Shown here one piece after another: positions 44,774 through 53,861 of a stretch of 64,000 nt of DNA. The DNA is taken from the NCBI RefSeq assembly GCF_022213955.1, contig NZ_JAKNTW010000023.1:171626-235625 (forward strand). Direction: 5' to 3'. Every line of letters starts with the position of its first letter. Within the stretch, counting starts at the first letter, position 1. Both the position numbers and the translations under genes were made by a program. The stretch comes from Dolomitihabitans soli (GTDB lineage: Bacteria; Actinomycetota; Actinomycetes; Streptosporangiales; Streptosporangiaceae). The notes under the pieces were generated by a model that was not told where the DNA came from, did no database searches, and was given only the letters and a program-made list of their open reading frames with translations.

Positions 44774-44785
44774 GATAACTGCACA
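44774..44785 (+). promoter_or_regulatory. -10 box of ssrA
   Basis: GATAAC (44774-44779) ends 6 nt before the first G of the tmRNA acceptor stem, the right place for a -10 element. No good -35 is visible at 16-18 bp spacing. Confidence 0.5.
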
Positions 44786-45170
44786 GGGGGTGACTGGTTT
44801 CGACTTTGACCTTGCAAGTCAGTGGGAAGCGGGCCGAGGACGGCGGACATAACCTCGTTAATACTGTGACCGCAAAACAATAAGTGCCAATAAGACGCAC
44901 TCTGAGGTAACCCAGGCTCGCCTGGGCCTCGCCGCCTAAGCAGCGAGTTAACCTCTGCCGGCCCGGGAGCGCCTCCGGTCCGACGCCGGCATCGCTAGGA
45001 GGCTAAACCGATCGTCTCGGTCACGGGGACGAGAGGGAAATCAAACAGTGACTGAGCCCGTCGGCGACACGCCTGCGTGATTGCCGGGGCTGAGAAAAGC
45101 ACAGCAGGCTGCGCCCGGAGAAGCCCTGACCTGGGGTTGAAGGACGCGGGTTCGATTCCCGCCACCTCCA
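44786..45170 (+). ncRNA. ssrA: Transfer-messenger RNA (tmRNA)
   Basis: Rescues stalled ribosomes with SmpB and tags the nascent protein. The 5' end GGGGGTG pairs with 3' CACCTCC, including the G3-U pair that specifies alanine charging. TGGTTTCGAC follows the 5' stem. The T-arm is CGGGTTCGATTCCCG. The discriminator is A45170, followed by CCG, so the CCA end is not fully encoded. Resume codon GCC at 44886-44888, preceded by CAATAAGT; the tag ORF runs to TAA 44937-44939 and reads ANKTHSEVTQARLGLAA (17 residues). It is longer than the common 10-12 and ends LGLAA rather than ALAA, but long actinomycete tags are known. Confidence 0.95.
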
Positions 45171-45178
45171 CCGATGAC

Positions 45179-45231
45179 AAGGGGATCCTTGGATCGCCGG
45201 CCTTGACGGGCCGGCTCCCAGGGGTCCCCTT
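45179..45231 (+). terminator. tmRNA terminator hairpin
   Basis: Outer imperfect stem AAGGGGATCC.. / ..GGGGTCCCCTT and inner perfect stem GCCGGCC / GGCCGGC, starting 9 nt after the tmRNA end. Followed by TCGTCTGTTG rather than a T-run. Confidence 0.75.
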
Positions 45232-45414
45232 CGTCTGTTGCACGCCTTGGGCTCGACAGGGCTTCGCGCCCTATCCGCCCAGCCGTTTCCTCCCGTCATA
45301 CCGATGGCCCGACCTGAGCAGTTAGCGCTCGGCGGGACGCTACGCATAGACGGACGACAAGTTTCAGCTATAGGCGCTTCGCTTACCGCCGTTTCCGGTC
45401 GAGACATCCGGGCG

Positions 45415-45693
45415 TCAGGAGATATGGCAGCCTGACCCTGACAGGGTGCCGTTCCACGGGAAGGCCGTGCGGCAGGTGTACACCCCCGCGGCGGCGCCGG
45501 AGACGATGGTGACTGTCACGGCTGAGTAGCCCGTTCCGGTACAGGACCAGGCGGTCAGCGTGTAGCCGTCCTCGTCCTGGGCGCGGTCGCCGAAGAAACA
45601 ACTGTGCGAGCCGTCTGCGTGCGCCGGAGCCGCCGGCAGCGACGCGGCCAGAAGCGCAGTGCCGAGGGCTAAAGCGGCGAAGCGTTTCGTCAT
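45415..45693 (-). CDS. Small secreted Cys-rich protein
   Basis: 92 residues: Sec signal peptide (MTKRFAALALGTALLAASLP followed by AAPAHA, cleavage after AHA), then a 65-residue mature part with four Cys (SCFFGD, WSCTG, YTCRT, SGCHIS), compatible with two disulphides and a small beta-sandwich. ATG 45693 follows CGTCGAGGTC. Function unknown. It lies just downstream of ssrA on the other strand. Confidence 0.72.
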   Translation of the reverse strand: MTKRFAALALGTALLAASLPAAPAHADGSHSCFFGDRAQDEDGYTLTAWSCTGTGYSAVTVTIVSGAAAGVYTCRTAFPWNGTLSGSGCHIS

Positions 45694-45837
45694 GACCTCG
45701 ACGCTAGCCGGGACGCGGAGGGCGAGCCAGATGCGGTTGTCACCACTGTCAGTGTGTTCCTCACACGACAAGCGCGTGTGAAAGGCCAGTGGTCATGCGG
45801 GGCATCCACCGGGACGGCTCCAGCGAGGCTGGCCGTC

Positions 45838-46050
45838 ATGCTCTACCGGGCGCTCGCGCTGCCCGAGCACCGGCAAGCGACGGAGGTGTCGGCCGTGGCG
45901 GAGACGCCGGGCCTACCAGATGCGGCGTCAACGGATCTACGGGAGGAAGCGACGTGGCTGCTGGCGGTGTGGCAGAAACTGCGACAGACGACGGACGCAC
46001 AGGCGAACGCCGACAACGACAAATGGCTGGTCGTGTGGCGCGCCGAGTAA
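45838..46050 (+). CDS. Small hypothetical protein
   Basis: 70 residues from ATG 45838, ending ...TDLREEATWLLAVWQKLRQT followed by TDAQANADNDKWLVVWRAE. Codon third positions are G/C-rich in this frame, supporting coding. An alternative start is GTG 45895, 8 nt after GGAGG (45882-45886), giving 51 residues. No domain recognised. Its 3' end overlaps the start of the next membrane-protein gene by 28 nt, suggesting coupling. Confidence 0.45.
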   Translation: MLYRALALPEHRQATEVSAVAETPGLPDAASTDLREEATWLLAVWQKLRQTTDAQANADNDKWLVVWRAE

Positions 46051-46604
46051 CCGACCTGCTCGCCCCGGCATGGATCGTGATCAGCCTTCCCCTCGTGGTC
46101 GGGGCACTCTCCTCCGCCTGGACCGGGCTCGCGTGGGGGGTGCTCGCCGCGGCGTTGTGCGGCGGCATCCCCGCGGTGGCCCTCTTCGCCGGGGTGCGGC
46201 TCGGCTGGTTCGGCGACTGGCACGTTCGTGAGCGCAGGCAGCGGCCCAAGCTCGTCGGCGTCATCTTCGCCCTGGTCGTACTGGCGCTCACCCTGCTCGT
46301 CGTCTTGGGGGCGCCGCGGGTGATGGTGGCGTGCGTGGCCAGCATGCTCGCCGGTCTCACCGTCGTCGGATCGATCACCCTGGTGTGGAAGATCTCGTTC
46401 CATACGGCGGTCGGGGCCGGTGCCGTGGTGATGCTCGCGTGGGTGCTGCCCGCGCCGCTGATCGTGCTCGCCGCCGGCGGCGTGGTGGTGGTGTTGATCG
46501 GGTGGGCCCGCGCGGAGATCCGCGATCACACGCCCGCCCAGGCTCTCGCGGGCGCCGCTGCGGGAGTTGCGGCGACCTGGGCAACACTGGCGGTCCTACT
46601 GTGA
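46023..46604 (+). CDS. PAP2-like integral membrane protein
   Basis: 193 residues with five or six membrane helices. The last third, ITLVWKISFHTAVGAGAVVM and WARAEIRDHTPAQALAGAAAG, resembles the second half of PAP2 phosphatases: a SxHTA-like site and an R-x5-HT..Q motif. The N-terminal phosphatase KxxxxxxRP motif is not clear, so activity is uncertain. ATG 46023 overlaps the preceding small gene. It might act on lipid pyrophosphates or diacylglycerol phosphate. Confidence 0.65.
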   Translation: MAGRVARRVTDLLAPAWIVISLPLVVGALSSAWTGLAWGVLAAALCGGIPAVALFAGVRLGWFGDWHVRERRQRPKLVGVIFALVVLALTLLVVLGAPRVMVACVASMLAGLTVVGSITLVWKISFHTAVGAGAVVMLAWVLPAPLIVLAAGGVVVVLIGWARAEIRDHTPAQALAGAAAGVAATWATLAVLL

Positions 46605-46811
46605 GTCTCGCGATGCACTCTTGAACGCGTCAGTGCCTCGTGCGACATAGTGCCTGGATAGACGGGACCTCGAACGGCTTCCGCGCCCCCGTGCATGGTG
46701 CGTTTCCGCTGGTCGCGTTTCGCTACAAGATCTGTCACCAGTCGCAGTGGCCACGAAAGCGGCGCGGCGGTTTTGTGCCGTTCTGGTCACGTCGTGGATC
46801 ACGCCGTCCGG

Positions 46812-48005
46812 CTACCAGCGCAGTGGGAGGGTGGCGATGAAACCGTTGAGCCGCTCGGCGATTAGCTGGTGGTCGTGGGCGGATGGGTGCCAGTGGCAGC
46901 CGAGGTAGTCCAGGCCGGAATTGTCGTAGTACCAGTAGCGGACCCGATCGTCGCCGCTGCTGTTGCGCTCCCGGACTATCTGCTGAGCGGCGTCGGCGAA
47001 CACGGTGGTGTTGGACATGTGGGTGGCACTGACCACGATGATCGTGCGGGGGCCGTACCGGGACCGGAGCTTGTCGAGGAAAGCCTGGTAGGCGGTGCGG
47101 TACGCGGCTAGCAGGGTGTCTGGCGTCCACCGCTCGCCCGCGTTGATGGCGGTTGAGAAGTCGTTGATGCCGAGGCCGACCACGACCAGTTGCGGCCGCC
47201 AGGTTCCCGGGTTCTGCCAGACATCGCCGTCGGCGTTGAGCAGGGCCCTGTCGTAGTAGGTGCGGTAGTCGACCTCGGGGTTGCCGCCGTTGTAGTTGCG
47301 CACCATGCCGAGGCCGGAGTATGCGTTGATCTGGTAGTCGGCGTTCAGCCGTCGCGAGGTGAGGGCGCCGAAGCTGAGGTTGGCATCGGTGGTTCGGGCG
47401 AGCTTGTCGTTGGTGCAGTCACGCGTGTCGGAGCGGTTGCCGTAGCCGACGGTGTAGGAGTCGCCGATGAACTCGATCTGCCGGTGGCGCGGCGCGGGCT
47501 TGCTGAGGACCGCACCACCGGGGGCGGCGACGAAGCCGCCGAAGGCGCTTGTGGCCCACGGGCTCTCCGTACGTTTGACGAGTCGCACCTGGTGCACGCC
47601 ACGGGTGAGGCCGTTGACCCAGTACGTGGTCTGGCCCGGGGTCACCAGGGTGGCGACGGTCGCACCGTCGACTTCGACGTCGTAGTCATTGTCGGAGTCG
47701 TTGAGGACGATCCCGACGCCGGTGCCTCGGAAGCGGCCTTCGAAGTAGACGCCGGGCCAGCTGTACTCAACGGAGGCTCTGTCAACCTTGACGCGACCGA
47801 CCGTGTGCGCTTTGGCCAGGACGCCGGATACCGGCTTCTGCAGGATCTCGCCGTCGCACGCTTCGGAGGTGGCGCTCCAATCGCGCGGGCACCCTTCCAC
47901 CTGCGCGCCCGAGGACGAATGGGCCGGAGCCGCGCCGGCGGGACCGGGCACCACCACGGCGCCCAGCAACGCGGCCAGTGCCGCGGTCACACGTACGGGT
48001 CGCAC
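46812..48005 (-). CDS. Secreted SGNH esterase, carbohydrate esterase family 2-like
   Basis: 397 residues. Signal peptide (VRPVRVTAALAALLGAVVVP...AGAAPA), an N-terminal jelly-roll (VEYSWPGVYFEGRFRGTGVG, DSDNDYDVEVDG) and a C-terminal SGNH hydrolase domain: catalytic Ser in IEFIGDSYTVGYGN, VVGLGINDFS, and His in CHWHPSAHDHQLIAERL. This two-domain order is that of CE2 acetyl esterases, which remove acetyl groups from plant polysaccharides. GTG 48005 follows GAAGGAGAAACT, a strong ribosome site. Substrate is inferred only from the family. Confidence 0.86.
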   Translation of the reverse strand: MRPVRVTAALAALLGAVVVPGPAGAAPAHSSSGAQVEGCPRDWSATSEACDGEILQKPVSGVLAKAHTVGRVKVDRASVEYSWPGVYFEGRFRGTGVGIVLNDSDNDYDVEVDGATVATLVTPGQTTYWVNGLTRGVHQVRLVKRTESPWATSAFGGFVAAPGGAVLSKPAPRHRQIEFIGDSYTVGYGNRSDTRDCTNDKLARTTDANLSFGALTSRRLNADYQINAYSGLGMVRNYNGGNPEVDYRTYYDRALLNADGDVWQNPGTWRPQLVVVGLGINDFSTAINAGERWTPDTLLAAYRTAYQAFLDKLRSRYGPRTIIVVSATHMSNTTVFADAAQQIVRERNSSGDDRVRYWYYDNSGLDYLGCHWHPSAHDHQLIAERLNGFIATLPLRW

Positions 48006-48745
48006 AGTTTCTCCTTCACAGTGGCTGACGAGGTCGGCCACGGCCATGCGATGGCAGGTACTGAGATGGACCGGGTGTGAAAGACATCACGACAATCGAG
48101 GTAGCTGGGCGATTGTAGCCAGCGCGTGCACGGGTGACGCAACATCGGATTCAGTCCCGTACACCGACATGGGGCCCTACCACGGGGGCCCCATTCGTCC
48201 GCTGAAACTAGCTTGAAATCAGCAGGGTGCGGGCCTCGTCGGTGCCCCGGACGAGGAGCCACGCGCCGCTGCTCCCGTTGCGGATTCTCCCGTACGCCGA
48301 GACGGACGACGACCGGCGGCTACCACGCCGTCAGCGCCGCCACCCTGGCCAAGATCCTCCAGCCGGGCGGCAACATTTACTACGTCTCCAAGCTCTGATC
48401 GGGTAACGGTCAGCGGCTGCACCCGTATCGGGTGACCTGATCGCCCGCACGAGGCCCGTACGGCGGCGCTCTCCGGAAGGAGAGGCCACGGTGCGGGCCT
48501 TTCGCATGTTCCGGCGTGAGAACGCCGGCGCGACACACTGTGGCAAACCGTACAAAACACCCGCCAGCTAGCCTGGGCACCCACGATCGCCGCCATCGAA
48601 ATGCCGCTGGCCTCGTACAACTTACCCCACGCGAAGGAAAGTTTCTACGCGTGTGACTGGAGAGAAGATTTTCGCCGGAAGTTATTGACCCGAACCGCCA
48701 TATGTCGGGAAGCTGTCGAACCAAGCGCAAAGATGGAAGGACCTC
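48006..48745. other. Spacer of 740 bp with a possible gene remnant
   Basis: No intact gene supported. From 48298 to 48398 the plus strand reads as codon-biased protein ending GYHAVSAATLAKILQPGGN then IYYVSKL and TGA, which looks like the C-terminal tail of a lost gene. A TAGCCT -10-like box is near 48572. TTGACC at 48685 may belong to the promoter of the following operon. Confidence 0.4.
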
Positions 48746-49699
48746 ATGGCCGAGATCGTTACCCGCGGGTTCACCGCCGGGGATGAGAGCTCTCTGGTGG
48801 GCGCGTGGAACCGCAGCCTCCCCGGCGACCCGACGACGGCCGGCTGGTTCCGCGACTGCGTGCTGCTCGACCCGAACTTCGATCCCGAAGGGCTGCGGGT
48901 CGCCTGCGTGGACGACCAGGTGGTCGGCTGCGCCTACGCCGTACGACGGCTGACCCCGCTCGCCGGGACGGAGCTGGACCCGGAGACCGGGTGGATCCCG
49001 TTCTTCTTCGTCGACCCCGGGCACCGGCGCGGCGGCCTCGGACGGCGGCTGCTCGACGAGGCGCTCGGCTTCCTCACCGGCCACCACCGGACCACGGTGG
49101 ACTTCGCGCCCTACACGCCCAACTACGTGCTGCCCGGCGTCGACCCGCAGGCGTACCCCGAGGCGCTGCGGCTGCTGACCGAGCTGGGGTTCGGCACCCT
49201 CTACTCCCCGGTGGCCATGGACCGCGGCCTGGTCGGCTACGTCACGCCCGACGACGTCACCGAATTGCGGGCGAAGCGCGAAGGCGAAGGCTACGAGTTC
49301 CGCGGCCCGCGCGACGGCGAACTGCCCGAGCTGATCAGGTTCGCCTCGGACGTGTTCAACCCCGACTGGGGCGAGGCCATCAGGGACGCCGTCCGCAGGG
49401 GCATCGCCCGCGACCGCATCGTGGTGGCCAGGCGCGACGGGCTCAAGGGCTTCGCGATGTACGCCGCCTACCGGGGCATCCCCGAGCGCTTCGGCCCGTT
49501 CGGCGTCGATCCGGAGGAGCGCGGAACGGGACTCGGCAAGATCCTTCTGCACGCCACCATGACGCGGATGCGCGCCGAGGGACTGCACTCGTCGTGGTTC
49601 CTGTGGACGGGCGAGGCCAGCCCGGCGGGCCACCTCTACACCAAAGCCGGTTACTCGATCACCAGGAGATTCAACGTCATGAGGTGGCAGGCCCGATGA
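48746..49699 (+). CDS. Tandem GNAT-family acetyltransferase
   Basis: 317 residues with two GNAT modules. The first (about 1-165) has FFVDPGHRRGGLGRRLLDEAL, a full acetyl-CoA pyrophosphate loop. The second (about 175-315) has GVDPEERGTGLGKILLHAT followed by HLYTKAGYSI. ATG 48746 follows TGGAAGGACC. It is the first gene of a seven-gene operon; the next gene starts inside its stop (ATGA). Pairing an acetyltransferase with a deacetylase in one operon is notable. Acceptor substrate unknown: amino sugar or peptide amine are candidates. Confidence 0.87.
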   Translation: MAEIVTRGFTAGDESSLVGAWNRSLPGDPTTAGWFRDCVLLDPNFDPEGLRVACVDDQVVGCAYAVRRLTPLAGTELDPETGWIPFFFVDPGHRRGGLGRRLLDEALGFLTGHHRTTVDFAPYTPNYVLPGVDPQAYPEALRLLTELGFGTLYSPVAMDRGLVGYVTPDDVTELRAKREGEGYEFRGPRDGELPELIRFASDVFNPDWGEAIRDAVRRGIARDRIVVARRDGLKGFAMYAAYRGIPERFGPFGVDPEERGTGLGKILLHATMTRMRAEGLHSSWFLWTGEASPAGHLYTKAGYSITRRFNVMRWQAR

Positions 49700-50406
49700 C
49701 CCACGTTCTCGCCATCGGCGCGCACGCCGGCGACATGGATTTGACCGCGGGAGCCGTACTGGCGCAGCACGTTCTGGCCGGAGACCGGGCCACACTGCTG
49801 CACCTGACCCTCGGCGAGCGCGGTCACCCCAAGATGCCCGTGCCCGAATACGCCGATCAGAAGCGCGCGGAGGCGGAGCGGTTCGCCGAGCGGATCGGCG
49901 CGGGCGTCAGGTTCCTCGACTACGAGGACGGGCTGCTGCCCGAGGACGAGGACGTCAAGATGCGGGTCGGCGACCTGATCAGGGAGCTGCGGCCGGACGT
50001 CATCCTGACCCACGCGAGCGAGAGCATCCACAAGGACCACGCGCGCACCCATCGCATCGTGCTCGACGCCCGTTTCTACGGCGGGCTGCGCACGCTCGAA
50101 CGCGATCTGCCCGCGTACTGGGCGAAGGAACTCTACTTCGCCGACAACTGGGAGGACGCTGAGGGCTATCAGCCCGACGTCTTCGTTGAGCTGACCGACG
50201 AGGCCTACGAGGTCTGGTCGGAGGCCATGACCGGTTACGCATATGCCCGGGGCGAGACGTACGGCTTCCCGTACGTCGACTACTACCGGGCACTCACGAT
50301 CGTGCGCGGGGCCCCCGCGGGATTCCGCCGGGCGCAGGCTTTCGCAGCCCCCAAGGGCTCCCGAGACCTCCGGGCACGGTACTTCGGAAAAGGAAACACC
50401 GCATGA
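49696..50406 (+). CDS. PIG-L family (LmbE-like, CE14) deacetylase
   Basis: 236 residues. Zn-dependent N-deacetylase fold. The usual HPDDE-type site appears as GAHAGDMDLTAGA, keeping His and the Asp four residues on; the second His site is HKDHARTHRIV. The family removes acetyl groups from GlcNAc-containing substrates (mycothiol precursor, GlcNAc-PI, chitobiose). Joined by ATGA to the GNAT gene and by ATGA to the binding-protein gene, so its substrate is probably something imported by the ABC system. Confidence 0.88.
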   Translation: MTHVLAIGAHAGDMDLTAGAVLAQHVLAGDRATLLHLTLGERGHPKMPVPEYADQKRAEAERFAERIGAGVRFLDYEDGLLPEDEDVKMRVGDLIRELRPDVILTHASESIHKDHARTHRIVLDARFYGGLRTLERDLPAYWAKELYFADNWEDAEGYQPDVFVELTDEAYEVWSEAMTGYAYARGETYGFPYVDYYRALTIVRGAPAGFRRAQAFAAPKGSRDLRARYFGKGNTA

Positions 50407-52034
50407 CCCCCCCGAGATATCGCCTGCTGGTCGCGTTGACCGCGTTGGTTCCGGTCGTCGCACTGGCCGGCTGCGGCGGCGCACAGAGCCCGAACACCGG
50501 CTCCAAGACCGCCCCGCCGCTCGTCATCCACGCCGTCGACGCCGGCTCCTACCAGGAGAACTTCAACCCCTTCCACCTGGAGGGGGTGAACTTCGGCACC
50601 ACCGGGCTGATCCACGAGACGCTGGAGTACTTCAACAAGCTCAAGCCGGGCGAGTCCAAGCCCTGGCTGGCCACCGAGCACCAGTGGTCCAACGACGGCA
50701 AGACGCTGACCTTCACCCTGCGCCAGGGGGTGAAGTGGACCGACGGCAAGCCGTTCACCGCCGACGATGTGGCCTTCACCTTCGACACGATGCGCAAGCA
50801 TCCCTCGCTCAACCGGAGCGCCCTGGACATCGCGGGCACCAAGGTGCTCGCGCCGGACAAGGTGGAGATCGACTTCGGCGAGACGTCGTACGCGAAGTTG
50901 TTCAACATCGCGGGCAACACGGGGATCGTGCCCAAGCACGTGTTCGAGAAGCAGGACCCGGTCACCTTCACCAACCCCAAGCCGGTCGGCACCGGGCCCT
51001 ACATGCTCTCCTCGTTCTCCGCGCAGCTCTATGAGATGAAGAAGAACCCGGGCTACTGGCAGCCGGGCAAGCCGGTCGTGCCGACCCTGCGGTTCCCCGC
51101 CTACACCGCCAACGCCGTGCAGACCGGACTCCAGCAGGGCGAGATCGACTGGGCCGGCGCCTTCGTGCCCGACATCGACAAGATCTACGTCCAGGGCCAG
51201 CCGGACCAGAACAAGTACTTCTTCCCGCCCGAGGGCCTGGTCTCGCTGCTGCCGAACCTCACCAACCCGATCCTGGCCAAGCCGGAGGTACGGCAGGCGC
51301 TCAACCTGGCCATCGACCGCGACAAGATCGTGAAGGTGGCCGAGCGCGGCTACACGACGCCGCCGCACCCGAGCGGCGTGGTGATGCCCGGTGGCGAGGC
51401 GTACCTGCCGCCGGAGCACAAGGACGCGAAGTACACCGTCGACATCGAGCGGGCCAAGCAGCTCCTGAAGGACTCCGGTGTGCAGCCGGACAAGCTGTCG
51501 TTCACCCTGCTGGTGCCCTCGCCGTTCACCGACTGGGTGAACGCCGCCCAGCTCATCAGGGAGGACCTCGCCAAGATCGGGGTCAAGGTGGAGACGCGGG
51601 GTGTTGCGTTCGCGGACTGGGTGTCGAAGGTCGGCAAGGGCAGTTTCGACCTGTCGATCCGGGCCACCCCGTTCGGGCCCACGCCGTACTTCTCGATGCG
51701 GTCGCTGCTGCTCAGCGACCTGACCCAGCCCGTCGGCACCTCGGCCACCGGCAACTACCAGCGGTGGAAGGACGGCGAGAGCGACCGGCTCCTCGCGGAG
51801 TACGCCGCGACCGAGGACGAGGCCGAGCAGCAGCAGGCCGTGCAGAAACTCGGCAAGATCATGGTGGAGAAGCTCCCCGTGCTGCCGCTGTTCTACAGCC
51901 CCGCGTGGGCGCAGTACCGCACCGGCAAGTACGTCGGCTGGCCGAGCAAGGAGAACCCGTACGCGCTGGCTTCGCCCTACGTCTCGCCTGACGCGGCCAT
52001 CGTGCTGCTCAACCTGAAGCCTGCGGGCACGTGA
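50403..52034 (+). CDS. ABC importer solute-binding lipoprotein (SBP_bac_5)
   Basis: 543 residues. Lipobox VALAGC (Cys24), then a cluster C binding protein as in oligopeptide, dipeptide and some oligosaccharide importers: WSNDGKTLTFTLRQGVKWTDGKPFTADDV, EVRQALNLAIDRDKIVKVAERG. It captures the substrate outside and hands it to the two permeases downstream. ATG 50403 overlaps the deacetylase stop. Peptide or oligosaccharide specificity cannot be told from sequence alone; the deacetylase partner suggests an N-acetylated ligand. Confidence 0.93.
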   Translation: MTPPRYRLLVALTALVPVVALAGCGGAQSPNTGSKTAPPLVIHAVDAGSYQENFNPFHLEGVNFGTTGLIHETLEYFNKLKPGESKPWLATEHQWSNDGKTLTFTLRQGVKWTDGKPFTADDVAFTFDTMRKHPSLNRSALDIAGTKVLAPDKVEIDFGETSYAKLFNIAGNTGIVPKHVFEKQDPVTFTNPKPVGTGPYMLSSFSAQLYEMKKNPGYWQPGKPVVPTLRFPAYTANAVQTGLQQGEIDWAGAFVPDIDKIYVQGQPDQNKYFFPPEGLVSLLPNLTNPILAKPEVRQALNLAIDRDKIVKVAERGYTTPPHPSGVVMPGGEAYLPPEHKDAKYTVDIERAKQLLKDSGVQPDKLSFTLLVPSPFTDWVNAAQLIREDLAKIGVKVETRGVAFADWVSKVGKGSFDLSIRATPFGPTPYFSMRSLLLSDLTQPVGTSATGNYQRWKDGESDRLLAEYAATEDEAEQQQAVQKLGKIMVEKLPVLPLFYSPAWAQYRTGKYVGWPSKENPYALASPYVSPDAAIVLLNLKPAGT

Positions 52035-53008
52035 GGTTTCTCGCCAGGCGGCTCGGGTTCTACCTGCTCACGGCCTGGGCCGCCGTCACGCTCAACTTCC
52101 TGATCCCCCGGATGATGCCGGGGGATCCGGTCGACCTGCTGGTCGCGCGGCTGAAGGGCAACGTCGATCCGGCCGCGATCGAGGCGATGAAGCAGGCGTT
52201 CGGGATCAGCGACGCCAACCTGTGGGTGCAGTACGTCGACTACCTCGGCAACCTGTTCAACGGCGAGCTGGGGCGGTCGATCACCTTCTTCCCGACCGAG
52301 GTGACCACGATCATCACCGGCGCGCTGCCGTGGACGGTCGGGCTGGTCGGGGTCGCCACGCTGATCAGTTATCTGCTGGGCACGCTGCTCGGCGTGCTCG
52401 CCGCGTGGAAGCGGGGCAGCTGGCTCGACGGGGTGCTGCCGGTCTCCACGTTCATGCACGCCGTGCCGTACTTCTGGGTGGCGCTGGCGCTGGTGTTCGT
52501 CTTCGGCGTCACGTTGCGGTGGTTTCCGGTGAGCCGGGCCTACGGGCTGGACGTGGTGCCGGCGTGGGACGGGCCGTTCGTCTCCAGCGTGCTCTACCAC
52601 GCGGCGCTGCCGGCCATCACGATCGTGATCGCCTCGATGGCCGACCGGATCCTCGGCATGCGGAACGTCATGGTGACCACGCTCGGCGAGGACTACGTGG
52701 TGATGGCCGAGGCCAAGGGGCTCACCAGCCGCCGGGTCATGTGGGCCTACGCCGCGCGCAACGCGATCCTGCCGAACATCACCAGCTTCGCCCTCTCGCT
52801 CGGGTTCGTGGTCGGCGGCTCGGTGCTCACCGAGATCGTCTTCTCCTACCCGGGCATCGGGTCGATGCTGCTCAAGGCCGTGGAGAACGAGGACTTCCCG
52901 CTGATGCAGGGCATCTTCCTGGTCATCTCGCTGGCCGTGCTGGTGGCCAACTTCCTGGCCGACCTGGCCTACGTCGTACTCGATCCGCGGACCCGGCAGG
53001 AGGCCTGA
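52031..53008 (+). CDS. ABC importer permease (DppB/OppB type)
   Basis: 325 residues, six membrane helices. N-terminal FLARRLGFYLLTAWAAVTLNF, and the EAA loop EDYVVMAEAKGLTSRRVMWAYAARNAILPN that contacts the ATPases. GTG 52031 overlaps the binding-protein stop (GTGA). First of the permease pair. Confidence 0.94.
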   Translation: MRFLARRLGFYLLTAWAAVTLNFLIPRMMPGDPVDLLVARLKGNVDPAAIEAMKQAFGISDANLWVQYVDYLGNLFNGELGRSITFFPTEVTTIITGALPWTVGLVGVATLISYLLGTLLGVLAAWKRGSWLDGVLPVSTFMHAVPYFWVALALVFVFGVTLRWFPVSRAYGLDVVPAWDGPFVSSVLYHAALPAITIVIASMADRILGMRNVMVTTLGEDYVVMAEAKGLTSRRVMWAYAARNAILPNITSFALSLGFVVGGSVLTEIVFSYPGIGSMLLKAVENEDFPLMQGIFLVISLAVLVANFLADLAYVVLDPRTRQEA

Positions 53009-53009
53009 C

Positions 53010-53861
53010 ATGCGCTCATGGAAGATCAGGCTCGGCATGGCGATCCTCGGGTTCTTCACCCTGATGGCGATCTTCGGGCCGTTGCTGGTCTCCGGCGATC
53101 CCTCGGCCACCAGCGACGACGGGCTCGTCGGCCCCTCGGCCGAGCACTGGCTGGGCACCACCCAGACAGGCCAGGACATCTTCACCCAGATCGTGTACGG
53201 CGCGCGGATCTCGATGGGAGTGGGCGTGCTGTCGGCCGTCATCGCCACCATCGTGTCGATCGCGGTCGGGCTGATCGGCGGCTACTTCGGCGGAGCCATC
53301 GACGAGACGCTCTCGGTGATCACCAACATCTTCCTGGTGCTGCCCGCGTTGCCGCTGGTCATCGTGCTGGCCGGCTACCTGCCCCAGCGCGGCGTCACCT
53401 CGGTCGCGGTCGTCATCGCGGTGACCGGCTGGGCGTGGGGGGCCCGGATCCTGCGCGCGCAGACGCTCTCCATCCGCCGCCGTGACTTCGTCGAGGCGGC
53501 CAAGGCCAGCGGCGAGCGCCCGATGCGGATCATCTTCTTCGAGATCCTGCCCGTGCAGCTCCCGGTGATCGCCACCAGCTTCCTGGCGACCGTGGTCGCG
53601 GCCATCCTCGCCGAGGCGGGGCTGTCCTTCCTCGGTCTGGCCGACCTGTCCAGCGTGAGCTGGGGGAGCATGCTGTACTTCGCGCAGAACGGCCAGGCGC
53701 TGCTGGTGGGCGCGTGGTGGTGGTTCATCCCGCCGGGCCTGTGCATCGCGCTCATCGGAGCCGGGCTGGGGCTGATGAACTTCGGCATCGACGAGATCGC
53801 GAATCCCCGGCTCCGCACGATCAAACCGCCCCGGCGGAAGAAGCTGGAGGCCCGTTCATGA
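53010..53861 (+). CDS. ABC importer permease (DppC/OppC type)
   Basis: 283 residues, six membrane helices. [21 protein letters not shown] is the usual DppC segment; the EAA loop is [23 protein letters not shown] 53010 starts 1 nt after the stop of the previous permease, the only junction in the operon without an overlap. Its own stop overlaps the next ATG. Confidence 0.94.
   Translation: MRSWKIRLGMAILGFFTLMAIFGPLLVSGDPSATSDDGLVGPSAEHWLGTTQTGQDIFTQIVYGARISMGVGVLSAVIATIVSIAVGLIGGYFGGAIDETLSVITNIFLVLPALPLVIVLAGYLPQRGVTSVAVVIAVTGWAWGARILRAQTLSIRRRDFVEAAKASGERPMRIIFFEILPVQLPVIATSFLATVVAAILAEAGLSFLGLADLSSVSWGSMLYFAQNGQALLVGAWWWFIPPGLCIALIGAGLGLMNFGIDEIANPRLRTIKPPRRKKLEARS

Noticed and set aside
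45140..45175. Attachment-site duplication of the tmRNA 3' end
   Set aside because: Only one copy of the T-arm/acceptor sequence was found in the window and no integrase gene is present.
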